A stretch of DNA of 41,038 nt from CAYVWB01 sp964455395 (GTDB lineage: Bacteria > Desulfobacterota > Desulfovibrionia > Desulfovibrionales > Desulfovibrionaceae), in contig CAYVWB010000038.1 in NCBI GenBank assembly GCA_964455395.1, positions 1-41,038 of the forward strand. Direction: 5' to 3'. Made by a program: the position numbers and the translations under genes. Of the stretch, positions 32,197 to 40,310 are shown piece by piece. Under the pieces are notes generated by a model. It did no database searches and had not been told where the DNA came from. It saw only the letters and a list, made by a program, of their open reading frames with translations. Position 1 is the stretch's first letter. Each line of letters begins with the position of its first letter.

Positions 32197-33234
32197 TCAG
32201 GAGGGGGGGGTGCGCGGCGAAGGCGCCTCGTCTGCGTTGTCTGCGTTGTCTGCCGGAGCAGCCGGAGTTGCGGAGGCTGTGGCGTCCAGCGGACAGGAGG
32301 TGATGCTGTCCACGCTGTAGGTCCGCTTCTCTTGCGATTCGAAGTAGGTCCGCATGAGCATTTCCGCCTGGAACCCCATCAGGATGGAGAGGCAGCACAC
32401 CATCAGGAACAACACGGAAAGCAGCGGGAGCGGCGTCTCCACGAAGGTGTCGCCGAAGCCGTATTTGTAGACCAGCATCAACAGAAAGCAGAGCAACGAG
32501 AGTCCCAGGTTCATCAACCCGAACCCGCCGAAAGCGTACATGGGTTTCTGGCTGTATTTCACCAGAAAGCGTACGGTCAGCAGATCCAGCACCACCTTCC
32601 AGGTGCGGCCGAAGTTGTACTTGGAGACGCCGTGAATGCGCGGCCGGTGCCGTACGGGGATCTCCGCCACGCGGCCGCCTTCCCAGTTCACGTAGATGGG
32701 GATGAAGCGGTGCATCTCGCCGTAGAGTTTCACGTCGGCGATGTTTTTGCGACGGTAGGCCTTCAGGGAGCATCCGTAGTCCTTGAGGGTCACACCGGAG
32801 AGACGGGAAATGATGGCGTTGGCCACGCGACTGACGAAGACCCGTACGGGCGGATCGTTGCGGGGGGTGCGCCAGCCGGAGACCACGTCGTAGCCTTCGT
32901 TCAGTTTGGCGAGCAGACGGGGTATCTCGGCGGGGTCGTTCTGCAGGTCGCCGTCCATGGGGATGAGGATGTCGCCGGTGGAGTGGTGGATGCCCGCCAT
33001 CATGGCCGCGGTCTGGCCATAGTTGCGCTGCAGGTGGATGACGCGGACGCGGGAGTCGCGGGCGGCGGCGGCGTCCAGTTGCTCACGGGAGCCGTCCGTG
33101 GAGCCGTCGTTGATGAAGACGAGCTCGCTCTTCTGGTCGAGGGCGTCCAGCACGGCGGCGATCTCCGCGTGCAGGGGCTTGATGTTCTCCACCTCGTTGT
33201 AGACCGGGACAATAAGTGAAATCGAGTCGGCCAT
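32197..33234 (-). CDS. GtrB/DPM1-like polyprenyl-phosphate glycosyltransferase
   Basis: A 345-residue GT2 protein. The cytoplasmic catalytic domain has ISLIVPVYNEVENI, FINDGSTDGS and the metal-binding DGDLQNDPAEI, followed by GYDVVSGWR and the PVRHRPRIHGVSKYNF stretch typical of the GtrB/ArnC/DPM1 group. Two C-terminal membrane helices follow (GLMNLGLSLLCFLLMLVY and LPLLSVLFLMVCCLSILMG). Such enzymes move a sugar from a nucleotide donor to undecaprenyl phosphate for use on the periplasmic side. The Pro/Ala/Asp/Asn-rich tail is encoded by short DNA repeats. GGAGG precedes the ATG at 33234. It diverges from legB and is convergent with dprE2. Confidence 0.9.
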   Translation of the reverse strand: MADSISLIVPVYNEVENIKPLHAEIAAVLDALDQKSELVFINDGSTDGSREQLDAAAARDSRVRVIHLQRNYGQTAAMMAGIHHSTGDILIPMDGDLQNDPAEIPRLLAKLNEGYDVVSGWRTPRNDPPVRVFVSRVANAIISRLSGVTLKDYGCSLKAYRRKNIADVKLYGEMHRFIPIYVNWEGGRVAEIPVRHRPRIHGVSKYNFGRTWKVVLDLLTVRFLVKYSQKPMYAFGGFGLMNLGLSLLCFLLMLVYKYGFGDTFVETPLPLLSVLFLMVCCLSILMGFQAEMLMRTYFESQEKRTYSVDSITSCPLDATASATPAAPADNADNADEAPSPRTPPS

Positions 33235-33475
33235 GAATTCTCGCCTCCAGGGGGGTTGAACCGCCATGGGGTACACCAGCCGGCCGCGGTTGTCACCCTT
33301 TCGGCCGGAGGCTCTCCTGCGGAAAAACGTCTGCTGCGCCTCTGGACGAGGACAGCGCCTGCCGCTATGGTCCTCTGGGTCGCACACGATGTCCGCCTGT
33401 GTTGACGCGGACGCACGGCGAAAAGACGCGCCGCCCCGGCGCAGACGCATGCTGCAGCGCAACGAGCATCCTTCC

Positions 33476-34486
33476 ATGCAACTCACTGGCAAACGCATTC
33501 TCGTCACGGGCTCGGACGGCTTCATCGGCTCGCACCTGGTGGAGACGCTGCTCGCCGCCGGCCACGAGGTCCGCGCGTTCGTGTTCTACAATTCCTTCAA
33601 TTCCTGGGGCTGGCTGGATCATGCGCCGGAGCCCATCCGTCGCGAGCTGGACGTCTTCGCCGGCGACATACGCGACCCCTACGGCGTGCGCGAGGCCATG
33701 CGCGGCTGCGATGTGGTGATGCACTTGGCTGCGCTCATCTCCATCCCCTTCTCCTACCACTCGCCAGACGCCTATGTGGACACCAACGTCAAAGGCACGC
33801 TCAACGTGGTGAACGCAGCCCGCGACCTCGGCGTGGAGCGGGTGGTGGCCACTTCCACCAGCGAAGTCTACGGCACGGCGCGCTATGTCCCCATCGACGA
33901 AGCGCACCCCCTGCAAGGCCAGTCGCCCTACTCCGCCTCCAAGATCGGCGCGGACCAGATCGCGCTTTCCTTCCACGCCGCTTTCGAAACCCCGGTAACG
34001 GTGCTCCGACCGTTCAATACGTACGGCCCCCGACAGTCTGCGCGGGCCATCATCCCCACCATCATCACCCAGATCGCCAGCGGCGCCAGGACCATCCGCC
34101 TGGGCAGCCTGCACCCCACCCGGGACTTCAGCTACGTGGCGGACACGGCCGCCGCCTTCCTGGCCGCCGCGCAATGCGACGCCTGTCTGGGCGAGGTGGT
34201 GAACGCCGGCTCCGGCTTCGAGATCGCCATGGGCGACACGGCTGCAGCCATCGCCGACGTCATGAGCGCAGACGTGACCATCGAGCTGGACCCCCAACGC
34301 GTGCGCCCCGCCGGCAGCGAGGTGGAACGCCTCTTCGCAGACGCGCAGAAGCTCAGCACGCTCACGGGCTGGCAGCCTGCGTACGGCGGCCTGGAGGGAT
34401 TCAAGCGGGGCCTTGCCGAAACGGCTTCCTGGTTCACCGACCCCGCACACCTTGCGCGCTACAAGGCGGATCGCTACAATATCTAG
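33476..34486 (+). CDS. legB: NAD-dependent sugar epimerase/dehydratase (LegB-like)
   Basis: A 336-residue extended SDR. The NAD site is TGSDGFIGSH (from residue 11), and the active site has TSTSEVYGTA and Tyr152-x3-Lys156 (YSASK). Sequences such as FNTYGPRQSARAIIPTII are typical of sugar-nucleotide 4,6-dehydratases and epimerases. LegB makes UDP-4-keto-6-deoxy sugar as the first step towards legionaminic acid. The next gene is a LegC-type aminotransferase, which supports that reading; a plain sugar epimerase is the alternative. The ATG at 33476 is chosen because the fold starts there. No strong Shine-Dalgarno is seen. Confidence 0.8.
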   Translation: MQLTGKRILVTGSDGFIGSHLVETLLAAGHEVRAFVFYNSFNSWGWLDHAPEPIRRELDVFAGDIRDPYGVREAMRGCDVVMHLAALISIPFSYHSPDAYVDTNVKGTLNVVNAARDLGVERVVATSTSEVYGTARYVPIDEAHPLQGQSPYSASKIGADQIALSFHAAFETPVTVLRPFNTYGPRQSARAIIPTIITQIASGARTIRLGSLHPTRDFSYVADTAAAFLAAAQCDACLGEVVNAGSGFEIAMGDTAAAIADVMSADVTIELDPQRVRPAGSEVERLFADAQKLSTLTGWQPAYGGLEGFKRGLAETASWFTDPAHLARYKADRYNI

Positions 34487-34624
34487 CACGCAATGACGCT
34501 GCACGCGATGGAACGCGTTCGTCCACGTCTCGGCTCGGTGAGCGCCCGGCCTCCGGCGCTCCCGGAAGGGGCGTCTCCCAGGCCCTCGCAACCACGACAC
34601 TTCACGCTCTGACCACGAGTCGCC

Positions 34625-35806
34625 ATGCACGCCGCCCCCATCCTGGACGCCATCCGCGCCTGCCTGCCGCCCGGGCAGTCCCGTTACCACCTCCATGAAC
34701 CGCGCTTCGCCGGCAACGAGGCGGCTTACGTGCAGGACTGCATCACGACCACCATGGTCTCCAGCGTGGGCGCCTACGTGGACCGCTTCGAAACGATGCT
34801 CGCCGAGTACTGCGGCGTGGCCCGCGCCGTGGCCATGGTCAACGGCACGGCGGCCCTGCATCTGGCCTTGCTGGCGGCGGGCGTGCAGCCCGGCGACGAA
34901 GTGCTGGTCCCCGCGCTCACTTTCGTGGCCACGGCCAATGCCGTGCGTCACTGCGGCGCCACGCCCCATTTCGTGGACAGCGAACGCGCCACCCTCGGCG
35001 TGGACCCCTTCCGCCTCGCCGTCTACCTGGAGCACATCGCCTGCAAACGCGCCGGCGTGTTGGTGAACAAGCAGACGGGCCGCCCCATCCGCGCCGTGGT
35101 CCCCGTGCATGTCTTCGGGATCCCTTGCCGCACGGAGTTGCTGACCCGGCTGTGTCGTGATTACGGGCTGGTGATGGTGGAAGACGCTGCGGAGGCACTC
35201 GGCAGTTTCCGGCACGGCGTCCACGTGGGCGGCGCAGGCTTGTGCGCCACGCTCAGCTTCAACGGCAACAAGCTGGCGACGACCGGCGGCGGCGGCGCGA
35301 TCCTCACCAACGACGAAGCCCTGGCCGACCGCGTGAAGCACCTCTCCACCACCGCCAAGACGCCCCACCCCTGGCGCTACGACCACGACGCCGTGGGCTA
35401 CAACTACCGGTTGCCCAACCTGAACGCCGCCATGGGCGTGGCCCAGCTGGAACAGTTGGACGACATCCTCGCTGCGAAACGACGCCTCGCCGACGCTTAT
35501 GACGCCGCCTTCACCGACGTCCCCGGCGTGGAGTTCGTCCGCGAACCGGCCCACAGCAGGAGCAACTGCTGGCTGAACGCCGTGCTCATCGAAGCCGACG
35601 ACGTGGACGTCATGCGTACGGCTCGCGATGCGCTCCTGGCGGCGGCGCATGCGCAGGGTCTCATGCTGCGGCCGGCGTGGACGCTCCTCGCCAAACTGCC
35701 CATGTTCGCGCAATGCCCCAGCATGGGCCTCGCCATGGCCACCTATCTGGAGGCGGGACTGGTGAACCTGCCCAGCGGTCCAGCTCTGGCGCCGCCCTCC
35801 TCCTGA
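34625..35806 (+). CDS. legC: LegC-family sugar aminotransferase
   Basis: A 393-residue PLP enzyme of the DegT/DnrJ/EryC1 group. The N-terminal stretch (HEPRFAGNEAAYVQDCI, then MVSSVGAYVDRFE) is the mark of the LegC subfamily. The PLP lysine is Lys216 in SFNGNKLATTGGGG, and VEDAAEALGS supplies the cofactor aspartate. It would transaminate the 4-keto sugar made by LegB, giving a 4-amino-6-deoxy sugar nucleotide. The acetyltransferase that should follow (LegH) is not in the window. It lies 138 bp after legB on the same strand and is probably co-transcribed. It is convergent with the methyltransferase-GT2 gene. Confidence 0.88.
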   Translation: MHAAPILDAIRACLPPGQSRYHLHEPRFAGNEAAYVQDCITTTMVSSVGAYVDRFETMLAEYCGVARAVAMVNGTAALHLALLAAGVQPGDEVLVPALTFVATANAVRHCGATPHFVDSERATLGVDPFRLAVYLEHIACKRAGVLVNKQTGRPIRAVVPVHVFGIPCRTELLTRLCRDYGLVMVEDAAEALGSFRHGVHVGGAGLCATLSFNGNKLATTGGGGAILTNDEALADRVKHLSTTAKTPHPWRYDHDAVGYNYRLPNLNAAMGVAQLEQLDDILAAKRRLADAYDAAFTDVPGVEFVREPAHSRSNCWLNAVLIEADDVDVMRTARDALLAAAHAQGLMLRPAWTLLAKLPMFAQCPSMGLAMATYLEAGLVNLPSGPALAPPSS

Positions 35807-35920
35807 GTCCGCGCGGATCGTGACGCGTCACCAACGGGGACTCAACGCGCAAACGACGCGTCGCTGCGTCCCCCCCGAAAGGACTGGGACAAGCAACCAC
35901 GGATAAGCCTCTCCCCGCCC

Positions 35921-35976
35921 AAGCGCCGCCTGGGCGCCGGGCCTGACCACCGGGCGGCGGCCCGGCCTTGGCGCTT
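35921..35976. terminator. Candidate bidirectional terminator hairpin
   Basis: AAGCGCC (35921-35927) pairs with GGCGCTT (35970-35976), and inside it GCCGGGCC (35936-35943) pairs with GGCCCGGC (35959-35966). This large GC-rich stem-loop lies between the convergent legC and methyltransferase-GT2 genes. The lack of a T-run means it may instead be a structural or Rho-linked site. Confidence 0.5.
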
Positions 35977-36039
35977 GCTCCGGAGGCCGGACGGGCTCGT
36001 CACGCAGGGAGGCCCCCTGGCGGCGCGCCTGGACGCCGC

Positions 36040-37503
36040 CTAGAAGAACTTGATCTTGCGGGCGGCGAAGGCGGTCATCCGCAACAGCATCACGCCGGAG
36101 CTCCACCGCTGAATGTTCGTTTCCCCGTACATGCGGTCTGCGTAGCGCACGGGCACGTCCACGATTTTCATGTTCAGCTTGGCGGCGCCGAAGAGCAGAT
36201 CGAAGTCGCCGAAGGGGTCGAACTCGCCGAAGAAGGCCCGGTTGGCCGCGATCGTCTCGTAACTCTCGCGGGAGAGGACCTTGGTGCCGCAGAGGGTGTC
36301 GCGCACGTGCTGGCCCAACAGCCAGCTCAACGCCATGCTGAAGAACTTGTTGCCGGCAAGGTTGAAAAAGCGCATGGCCTGCGACTCCATGGGGTAGACC
36401 AGCCGCACGCCGTTGATGAACTCGCCTGCGCCGGAGCGGATGGCTTCGTAGAACCGCGGCAGGTTCTCCGGCGGCACGGTGAGGTCCACGTCCAGAATCA
36501 TGAGCACATCGCCCGTGGCCTGTTTGAAAGCCGCGCGCACGGCGTCGCCTTTGCCTTTGCCGGGCTGCTTGATGAGCTTGGCGTCCACGTCCGGATGCGC
36601 GGCGATGGCGCGTTCGATGGTCGCATAGGTGTCGTCGGAGGAGCCGCCTTCCACGAAGATGAGCTCCACCCCGGCGCCCATGGCGGGCATGCGCTCGAAC
36701 ACATGCTCGATGTTGCCGGCTTCGTTGCGCGCCGGGGCCACCACGGTCACTTTGGCTTCGCGCGTCGGCCACGGCTGCATCTGCTTGCGGGCGATGATGA
36801 AATGCGTCAGCGCGAACCACTTGAACAGCGGCAGCTTCACCAGATAGCGGTTCGCCAGCGGATCGAGCAACGGCGTCTGCGTGGGCAACAGCAGTTCATC
36901 AAAGTCCTTGATGGCTTCGAACCCCTCCAGGCGCAACAGATTTTTCGTGTCCTGCACGGTGAACCAGTTCTGCTGCAGGAGAGGCCGCGCCAGCCCCGCC
37001 GCGCGGCTCGCAGTGAGCACGGGTTGCCACAGCCGGCTGTAGGAATTGATGATGACGCGTGTGGAGGGCTTGCACAACGGCCCGATGGCGTTGAAGATCT
37101 GTTGCGCGTCCCAGATGTCGTTCAGCAAGTCGGAAAGGATGATGCAGTCGAAGACGCCTTCCACGGGAGGCGCGTGGGCGTCCCCCTCCACGAACGTGAG
37201 CTCGGGATGCTGCGCCGCCGCCTTGTCCAGCATGGCGGGGGCGATGTCCACGCCGACGCCTTCGGAAGGCGCCAACGCCGCGAGCAGATCCCCTTTGCCG
37301 CAGCCCAGCTCCAGCACGCGCTGCCCCTGTGGGACCAGGAACGAGTAGATCCGCTGCAGGTGCGCAGCGTAGTGGCTGCTGAAACGGCGTTCTGGCTCTT
37401 GCGCCACGGCGTTCCAGTGTTCGCGCCGCTGCTGGGTGAACAGACGCTGTTTGGTCTCCTGCACGGTGTGCTGTTCCGGTCGATGCCCTTGCTGCGAAGT
37501 CAT
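36040..37503 (-). CDS. Fused SAM methyltransferase and GT2 glycosyltransferase
   Basis: A 487-residue protein with two enzyme domains. The N-terminal half is a class I methyltransferase, with VLELGCGKGDLLAAL as the SAM-binding motif and FDCIILSDLLNDIWD after it. The C-terminal half, from about residue 255, is a DPM1-like GT2: VTVVAPARNEAGNIE, then FVEGGSSDDTY, GKGKGDAVRAAFKQATGD and the metal site DVDLTVPPENLP. It has no membrane helices. The GT half probably makes a lipid-linked or glycan-linked sugar, and the methyltransferase may act on the same product. The ATG at 37503 has GGAG nine bases upstream; the longer start at 37548 lacks support. It lies downstream of the PIG-L gene after a 331-bp gap. 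Confidence 0.88.
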   Translation of the reverse strand: MTSQQGHRPEQHTVQETKQRLFTQQRREHWNAVAQEPERRFSSHYAAHLQRIYSFLVPQGQRVLELGCGKGDLLAALAPSEGVGVDIAPAMLDKAAAQHPELTFVEGDAHAPPVEGVFDCIILSDLLNDIWDAQQIFNAIGPLCKPSTRVIINSYSRLWQPVLTASRAAGLARPLLQQNWFTVQDTKNLLRLEGFEAIKDFDELLLPTQTPLLDPLANRYLVKLPLFKWFALTHFIIARKQMQPWPTREAKVTVVAPARNEAGNIEHVFERMPAMGAGVELIFVEGGSSDDTYATIERAIAAHPDVDAKLIKQPGKGKGDAVRAAFKQATGDVLMILDVDLTVPPENLPRFYEAIRSGAGEFINGVRLVYPMESQAMRFFNLAGNKFFSMALSWLLGQHVRDTLCGTKVLSRESYETIAANRAFFGEFDPFGDFDLLFGAAKLNMKIVDVPVRYADRMYGETNIQRWSSGVMLLRMTAFAARKIKFF

Positions 37504-37834
37504 TCCTTTTCTCCGTCCATGTGTACGGCAGGCGAGGCCGGTTGACATACAATGAGAGCCGGCGACGCGCGCTGGCGGAAGGCGGGCGTCCTCGACCGAT
37601 TCGGTTGACGCCGAGTCTCTCGAAACGGGTCGCGCAACGCCGCGACCACCGCAGCGCGTCTATGCTGTGCCCTGGCGAAGGGGAACCGCGTCGGGAGGGG
37701 AAGCGTTTCCGGACCGCAGGGGGCCGGGTCGCTCGGTCCTCCATCCGTCGCACGCGCCTTGAAGGGCCCCATGGGTTCGACGCGTCTCTCCAACCAAGCG
37801 CCCCCTTCGCGGCATGGTCGCCCAGCGAGGGGCT
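37504..37834. other. 331-bp gap without a supported gene
   Basis: Between the PIG-L gene and the methyltransferase-GT2 gene. Short open frames exist on both strands but lack ribosome sites and family-like sequence. I see no clear promoter, terminator or repeat in it. Confidence 0.4.
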
Positions 37835-38503
37835 CTAGAGAATCTCCTTCAGCAACATGAACGCCTCGGCGTATTCGCAGCCCGCCGCCGCGCCGCGATG
37901 CGCCGAAAGAGCGCGGATCTTCGCGTCGCTGCGGGGGAAGGGCGGCGGGGCCATCTCACCCTCGTACAACCGCATGATCTCCAGCTTCCGCTCCATGTAT
38001 GGCGTCACGTCCATGAACACGTTGGGGACGAACGCGCAATCGGGCAACGCCGGGGCGAACTCCGTCTCGGAGGGCGTTTCCATCATCAATACACGACGCA
38101 CCGTGGGGTTGCGGAAGGACTTCACGGCGCTGAAGGCGGCTTCGAAGACCACACGGTGGTCCGAGTGCACATCCGCGCGATGCGGCACGTAGACCTCCGC
38201 CGCACGGGTTTCGGCGACCACTCGGGCGAGGTCCGCGATGAGGGCGCCCCGGCAGATCTCGTCCAGGCTGGCGCAGGGTCGTTCCAGCCGGTGGGTGGTG
38301 GTGAAGCCGAAGGCGTCCGTCACGGCGCGCAGCTCCTGTTCGCGGCGGGCCACCCGCTCCGGCGGAAAGAGCGCGGGGTTCTGCATGGAGGTGACCACGC
38401 ACCAGTGGATGCGCGCGCCCTCGGCCCGCCGTCGCAGCAACGCGCCGCCGCAGCCGAGGGTCTCGTCATCCGGATGCGCGGCGATGACAAGGACATCCAT
38501 CAT
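37835..38503 (-). CDS. PIG-L (LmbE) family deacetylase
   Basis: A 222-residue zinc-dependent de-N-acetylase. The metal-binding AHPDDE motif is at residues 9-14, and HRADVHSDH supplies the second histidine set. Family members remove N-acetyl groups from GlcNAc-type sugars, free or on lipid or protein carriers. Its ATG overlaps the TGA of the preceding NeuC-like gene (ATGA), so the two are translationally coupled. That suggests it acts on the product or substrate of the epimerase, possibly freeing an amino group on an N-acetyl sugar. It is the last gene of a minus-strand operon coming from the right edge. Confidence 0.9.
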   Translation of the reverse strand: MMDVLVIAAHPDDETLGCGGALLRRRAEGARIHWCVVTSMQNPALFPPERVARREQELRAVTDAFGFTTTHRLERPCASLDEICRGALIADLARVVAETRAAEVYVPHRADVHSDHRVVFEAAFSAVKSFRNPTVRRVLMMETPSETEFAPALPDCAFVPNVFMDVTPYMERKLEIMRLYEGEMAPPPFPRSDAKIRALSAHRGAAAGCEYAEAFMLLKEIL

Positions 38504-39681
38504 GCTCGCCCCCGAATGATGAATTTCTTGAAGAGCAGCGCTTCCCGGCCTTTACCGACAAGCTCCACCATGGCGTCGCGGGCCTTGAGGGCGGCGCGGC
38601 CGTCGCCGAAGAAGGTGCGCGCAGGTTCCAGTCTTTCGCACAAGCCGTCATAGTCCTTGAGGATATCGGCCAAGGCGGCGCGGATGGCGGCGCGCTCCAA
38701 GGGGGCGTCCACCACGTTGGCGGCGCGCAGGCGGTCCGCCTGGCGGTGTCCTATATTCAGAGCAGGCGTCCGGTAGAAGGGCGTCTCCATGAGGCCGAGG
38801 CTGGAGTTGCCCACCACCACGGTGCGGAAGTGCTTCTGCAAGGCGAGAATGCGCTCCGTGCCCAGGGTGGGGACCACCTTGAGTCTGTCCGAGACGGGCA
38901 AGGCGTCGATATGCGCGAGGATACGGTCGTAGCCCGGGTCGTTGTTGGGATAGGTGACGAGCGAGAGCGCATCGAACTCGGCCACGGCGTCCAGTATCGT
39001 GGTGAAATGCGCCAGGTTCTGCGAGGCGTCCAGCTCGTGGTCCGGGTGGTAGGTGATGAGGAGAATGGGCTCGCGGGTGACGCCGAGCTCTTCCGCCAGG
39101 GTCTGCTTCTCCGGCAAGAACCCGAGGCGGTCGTAGTCCAGGGAGAGATGGCCCACGTTGCGTACGCGCCAGGGCTCCTCGCCCATCTGTTCCAGCACGC
39201 CGGCGCTCACGTCGTTGGTGGGGAAGTGGACATGGGCGAGCTTGCTCATGGCGTGGCGGAGGTTGGTGTCGAAATAGTGGACGTTCACCACATCGCCACC
39301 GCAGAAATGGAAGACCGGCACGTTGCGCATGAAACACGCCATGGTGAAGCCGCAAGCCTCCACGCGGTCGCCCAGGACCACGGCGAAGTCGTAGCGGTCC
39401 GGGGGGTGCGTTGCGTCGAAGGCGGCGTCGTAGATGCGCGACAACGCCCCCAGGTAGGGGTCCGCCATGTCCGCCAGAGGAATGCGGTGGAGGGGGAGGT
39501 CCAGCCCCAGCCGGTCCAGCTTGTCCTCCACTTCTTCCACCGTGTTCCACGGCGGCAGCAGATGCGCTCCGGAGACGGCGAGCTCCAGCTCGAAGTCCTT
39601 GGCGGCTGCCAGCAGCAGCGGCGTGAGGATGCCGAACTCGGCGCGGTTGCCGGTGAAGACCAGGGCGCGGCCGTGGCTCAT
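38500..39681 (-). CDS. UDP-N-acetylglucosamine 2-epimerase, hydrolysing type (NeuC/LegG-like)
   Basis: A 393-residue GT-B-fold epimerase. The start RALVFTGNRAEFGILTPLL matches the TGTRAE-type opening of hydrolysing 2-epimerases, followed by VVLGDRVEACGF and HFCGGDV. Later LITYHPDHELDAS, VVVGNSSLGLMETPF and LNIGHRQADRLRAANVVDA cover the UDP-binding region and the conserved N-x-G-x-R-Q. Such enzymes release UDP and yield a ManNAc-type sugar. In the legionaminic pathway, LegG does this on the diacetamido-sugar made by LegB, LegC and LegH. The ATG at 39681 overlaps the stop of the upstream methyltransferase gene. The longer frame to 39843 reads through that gene and is rejected. Confidence 0.88.
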   Translation of the reverse strand: MSHGRALVFTGNRAEFGILTPLLLAAAKDFELELAVSGAHLLPPWNTVEEVEDKLDRLGLDLPLHRIPLADMADPYLGALSRIYDAAFDATHPPDRYDFAVVLGDRVEACGFTMACFMRNVPVFHFCGGDVVNVHYFDTNLRHAMSKLAHVHFPTNDVSAGVLEQMGEEPWRVRNVGHLSLDYDRLGFLPEKQTLAEELGVTREPILLITYHPDHELDASQNLAHFTTILDAVAEFDALSLVTYPNNDPGYDRILAHIDALPVSDRLKVVPTLGTERILALQKHFRTVVVGNSSLGLMETPFYRTPALNIGHRQADRLRAANVVDAPLERAAIRAALADILKDYDGLCERLEPARTFFGDGRAALKARDAMVELVGKGREALLFKKFIIRGRA

Positions 39682-40292
39682 GCGCGGTCCCTGTGCTCCA
39701 GCATGTGGAGATAGAGCGTGAAATCGTGGGGCAGGTAGTCGTGTCGCAACGTGGCGAAAGGCGCCAGACCGAGCGCGGTGCGGAGCATGCGGTCGGGGTC
39801 GTGGGCGAAGATGTGTTCCGCCAGGGAGTCCAGCCCGTGCCACCCGCTGATGAAATTCGCCGCCACGGCCCGTCGGCTTCGCGCCGCCATGGCGCGCAGG
39901 ATGGCCTCGGTAAGCCCGTAGTTGTCTTCCACCTTCAAGTTGAAGATGCCGGAAGCGACCACATAGTCGAAGGTTTCCTCCACGTCTTCCACGCGTCCCA
40001 GGCGGATGTCCAGATGCGGACGCTTGGCGCGGGCCATGGCCACCACTTCCGACGCGACGTCCACGCCCACGTAGCGCGCGTTCACCCCTTGCGCTTCCAG
40101 ATACGCTGCGAAATCCGCGAAGCCGCAGCCCACGTCCAGCACGGAGCGGCCTTCCAGCTCGCCGACTTCCGCGAGCACGCCGAAGCGCATGCGCTGGGTG
40201 CGCTCGCCCCCCCAGTCCAGGGACTGCGGCGCGTCGCCGTGCTTGCGCGTCAAGGCGTTGAAGAATTCGCTGGCTTTGTCGATGTCGTGCAT
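39678..40292 (-). CDS. Class I SAM-dependent methyltransferase
   Basis: A 204-residue methyltransferase. VLDVGCGFADFAAYL is the SAM-binding motif, followed by VGVDVASEVVAMAR and FDYVVASGIFNLKVED. It most resembles small-molecule or sugar methyltransferases in glycan loci. The target is unknown. Its last base overlaps the start of the NeuC-like gene (ATGA), and it begins 18 bp after the WbqC stop. Co-translation with sugar enzymes supports a role in modifying the same sugar or the finished glycan. Confidence 0.85.
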   Translation of the reverse strand: MHDIDKASEFFNALTRKHGDAPQSLDWGGERTQRMRFGVLAEVGELEGRSVLDVGCGFADFAAYLEAQGVNARYVGVDVASEVVAMARAKRPHLDIRLGRVEDVEETFDYVVASGIFNLKVEDNYGLTEAILRAMAARSRRAVAANFISGWHGLDSLAEHIFAHDPDRMLRTALGLAPFATLRHDYLPHDFTLYLHMLEHRDRA

Positions 40293-40310
40293 GGCGGACT
40301 CGTGGCGGAC

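Noticed and set aside
33365..35713. 782-residue open frame opposite legB and legC
   Set aside because: The translation is His/Gly/Arg-rich and mirrors two well-supported plus-strand genes.
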